The notes under the pieces are model-generated. The model was not told the DNA's origin. It ran no database searches and saw only the letters and a list, made by a program, of their open reading frames with translations. Position numbers and translations under genes: made by a program. From NCBI RefSeq assembly GCF_011759365.1, contig NZ_JAARLZ010000001.1, positions 62,001 to 126,000 on the forward strand: a DNA stretch of 64,000 bases. The letters run 5' to 3'. Below, one piece after another: positions 62,041 to 64,000 of this stretch. The first letter of the stretch is position 1, and the number at the start of each line of letters is the position of its first letter. This DNA is from Luteibacter anthropi. GTDB taxonomy: Bacteria > Pseudomonadota > Gammaproteobacteria > Xanthomonadales > Rhodanobacteraceae.

Positions 62041-63765
62041 TCACTGCCGCGACTTGATCCACCCGTCGATGCGCTCCTCCAGCACCGGCAACGGCACCGA
62101 ACCCAGCGCCAGGATCGTGTCGTGGAACGCCCGCAGGTCGAACTTCTCGCCCAGCTGCTTCTCCGCACGCGCACGCAGCTCACGGATCTTCAGGTAACCC
62201 AGCTCATACGACAGCGCCTGTCCCGGCCAGCTGATGTAGCGGTCCACCTCGTTGGCGATCTCGCGCTGGCTGAGGGCGGTGTTCTGGGTGAGGTAATCGA
62301 TGGCCTGCTGGCGCGTCCAGCCCAGGTGATGGATGCCGGTATCCACCACGAGGCGGCACGCGCGCCACATCTGGTAGGTGAGATAACCGAAGTGCTCGTA
62401 CGGCGTGTGATAGATGCCCATCTCCTCGCCCAGGTACTCCGAGTACAACGCCCAGCCCTCGCCATAGGCCGAGATATAACCGTCACGCCGGAACGGCGGC
62501 AGCCCCTGCTGCTCGTCTGACAACGACAGCTGCAAGGCGTGCCCCGGCATCGACTCATGCAAGGTCAGCGCCGGCATGTTGAACAGCGGTCGCGACGGCA
62601 GATCGTAGGTATTCACCAGATAGGTATCCGGACCACCACGGCCGGAGGTGTAGTACGGCGCGATATCCGCCGGCACCGGCTTGATGGCGAAGCGCTGGCG
62701 CGGCAGCAGGCCGAAGTACTTGTCGAGCTTGCCGTCCACCTGCTTGGCAACCCACGCCGTGCGCATCAGCAGTTCGTCGGGCGTCTTGGCGTAGAACTGC
62801 GGATCGGTGCGCAGGAATTGCAGGAAGGCCGGGAAATCGCCCTTGAAACCGGTCTGCTTCATCGTGTCGAGCATCTCGGCGTGGATCTTCGCTACCTCGC
62901 GCAAGCCGATGGCGTGGATGTCGTCGGGCGAAAGATCCAGCGTGGTGTATTCGCGGATCTGCTGGCGGTAATAGTCCTTGCCGTCGGGCAGCGCTTCGGC
63001 GGCCAGCGTGGGCCGTGCCTTTGGCACGTATTCGTCGCGGAAGAAATGCAGCAGCTTCGCGTAGGCCGGGATCACATCATCGACGATGGCCTTGCGCGCC
63101 TCGGCCTGCAACGCGGCGGCATCGGCGGTCGGCATGGTGGCTGGCATCGAGGCGAACGGCTTGTACAGGTCGCTGTCCTCGGGCTTCTTCAGCTCCGCCA
63201 CGGCGGCGATGGACACGTCGCGCCCCTTCAGTACTTCGCGCGGCACGGTAAAACCGCGTGCCAGGCCCAGGCGCATGTTCGCGACTTCCTGGTCCATCCA
63301 CAGCGGTATTTCCTTCAGGCGTGCGATGTAGTTTCGATAGTCCTCGCGGGTGTGCAGATCGTTGCCGCGCAGCACGTAGCCGATATCGGACCAGAACGCG
63401 GAGTCGCTGTTGAACGGCATTTCCCACTGGTGGAACCGCTGGGCCGCAGCAAGGTTATGGATCTGCTCGTGGTAGATCTCGTAGTTCACGCGCTCCGCAT
63501 CGCTCAGCGTCTTCGGGTCGATGCGGTCGAGCTGGGCGAGCACGTCGTTCCAGTAGGCCAGGCGCTTGCCCTGGCTGGCAGCATCCACGGTATTGAGCTG
63601 GCCACTGCCCGGCTGCGCCTCGCCCGAGGTGAGGATGCCGGCCTGGCCGTTGCGCCAGGCCCATTCCTTCTCATAGATGGAACGGAAGGTGTCGTCAGGC
63701 GAGGCGGCGTGGGCGGCACCGGCGAAGAGGCCGGCAAAGGCAATGGCGCGGATCCAGGGAGACAT
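62041..63765 (-). CDS. Secreted DUF885 putative metallopeptidase
   Basis: 574 residues from ATG 63765; signal peptide SPWIRAIAFAGLFAGAAHAA. DUF885 marks: YEIYHEQI, FNSDSAFWSDIGYVL, IPLWMDQEVANMRLGLARGF, and the zinc-type LHESMPGHALQLS (HExxPGH) with a downstream EGWALYSEYLGEEM. These proteins are thought to be periplasmic carboxypeptidase-like enzymes. The longer frame to 63888 runs into a repeat and lacks a signal peptide start. Stands alone between REP elements. Confidence 0.88.
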   Translation of the reverse strand: MSPWIRAIAFAGLFAGAAHAASPDDTFRSIYEKEWAWRNGQAGILTSGEAQPGSGQLNTVDAASQGKRLAYWNDVLAQLDRIDPKTLSDAERVNYEIYHEQIHNLAAAQRFHQWEMPFNSDSAFWSDIGYVLRGNDLHTREDYRNYIARLKEIPLWMDQEVANMRLGLARGFTVPREVLKGRDVSIAAVAELKKPEDSDLYKPFASMPATMPTADAAALQAEARKAIVDDVIPAYAKLLHFFRDEYVPKARPTLAAEALPDGKDYYRQQIREYTTLDLSPDDIHAIGLREVAKIHAEMLDTMKQTGFKGDFPAFLQFLRTDPQFYAKTPDELLMRTAWVAKQVDGKLDKYFGLLPRQRFAIKPVPADIAPYYTSGRGGPDTYLVNTYDLPSRPLFNMPALTLHESMPGHALQLSLSDEQQGLPPFRRDGYISAYGEGWALYSEYLGEEMGIYHTPYEHFGYLTYQMWRACRLVVDTGIHHLGWTRQQAIDYLTQNTALSQREIANEVDRYISWPGQALSYELGYLKIRELRARAEKQLGEKFDLRAFHDTILALGSVPLPVLEERIDGWIKSRQ

Positions 63766-63849
63766 GCGGGTTCCGGGTGGCGGCGGGGAAACCCCGATGA
63801 TGGCACCGCCCCGTGCCCTGCTCCACCGCCAAGGGTCATGCCCAGCTCC

Positions 63850-63956
63850 TGTAGGAGCGCGCCTGCGCGCGACCCTACGCCAGCGCATATCCGGGAAGGC
63901 CCGGCAACACCTGACGGAGTGGCATGACCGGTCGCGCGCGAGGCGCGCTCCTACAG
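63850..63956. repeat. REP-like inverted pair
   Basis: TGTAGGAGCGCGCCTGCGCG (63850-63873) and its inverse GTCGCGCGCGAGGCGCGCTC (ending CTACA at 63956) flank a 50-bp centre between two minus-strand genes. Confidence 0.83.
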
Positions 63957-63977
63957 GGGTATCTGGCGCCGCGATAC

Positions 63978-64000
63978 CTACATGGCGTAGTAGTCGCGCA
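63978..64000 (-). CDS. 3' end of a gene cut by the window edge
   Basis: On the minus strand the last bases read R-D-Y-Y-A-M-stop (TAG at 63980-63978). The position, just after a REP pair, suits a gene end, but seven codons are too few to identify or prove a gene. Confidence 0.25.

Noticed and set aside
1-64000. tRNA or rRNA genes
   Set aside because: No cloverleaf-like or conserved rRNA segment was noticed by eye; a tRNAscan or Infernal run would be needed to exclude them fully.

Overview
The window reads as chromosomal DNA of a GC-rich gammaproteobacterium of the Lysobacterales (Xanthomonadales), most likely Rhodanobacteraceae such as Luteibacter or Dyella. This is inferred from gene content (MexEF-OprN-like and EmrAB-like pumps, acidobacterial-type duplicated permease, RES/Xre pair) and from many copies of a GTAGGAGCGCGC...GCGCGACC palindromic repeat. 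No rRNA, tRNA, CRISPR array or phage integrase was seen. Both window edges cut genes.

Layout. 0-3 kb: end of an acyltransferase, an AraC regulator divergent from an FAD monooxygenase, a DUF2946 protein. 3-14.5 kb: a TonB-dependent receptor converges on a minus-strand block I read as a class III lanthipeptide locus. It holds a 40-residue precursor gene (8240-8362, too short for most gene callers), a LanKC synthetase, a NtrY/NtrC-like two-component pair whose activator lacks the GAFTGA loop, and a duplicated MacB/FtsX-type permease with its ATPase. A hairpin separates precursor and synthetase, and two 16-bp palindromes lie upstream of the precursor. 14.8-21.3 kb: a small kinase-fold protein, a hybrid sensor kinase, a GH3 beta-glucosidase and 3-hydroxybutyrate dehydrogenase.

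21.4-28.0 kb and 37.3-40.5 kb: two arrays holding six paralogous secreted S33-type alpha/beta hydrolases. One is cut by an in-frame TAA just before its catalytic Asp. Two keep the Ser-Asp-His triad. Three have Gly in place of the nucleophile Ser. Between the arrays are glnA with a clear sigma-54 promoter and NtrC site, an AcpA-like phosphoesterase, an EmrAB/outer-membrane-factor operon and uppP.

40.5-48.3 kb: a LysR regulator divergent from an RND efflux operon that also carries an SDR enzyme; a SoxR-box-like palindrome lies in the operon promoter. 48.3-50.8 kb: two unknown small genes between 440-bp inverted repeats. 50.8-57.1 kb: a minus-strand run of envelope and stress genes (AI-2E, YqjD/E-like, DUF1328, YbhB, sorbosone dehydrogenase, YheT-like hydrolase, acyltransferase). 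57.2-64 kb: an Lrp regulator divergent from phenylalanine hydroxylase, a 4 x 165-bp tandem repeat, an SGNH hydrolase, a RES/Xre toxin-antitoxin pair with its operator, a REP cluster and a DUF885 protein.

Functions were assigned by reading motifs; no database search was run.
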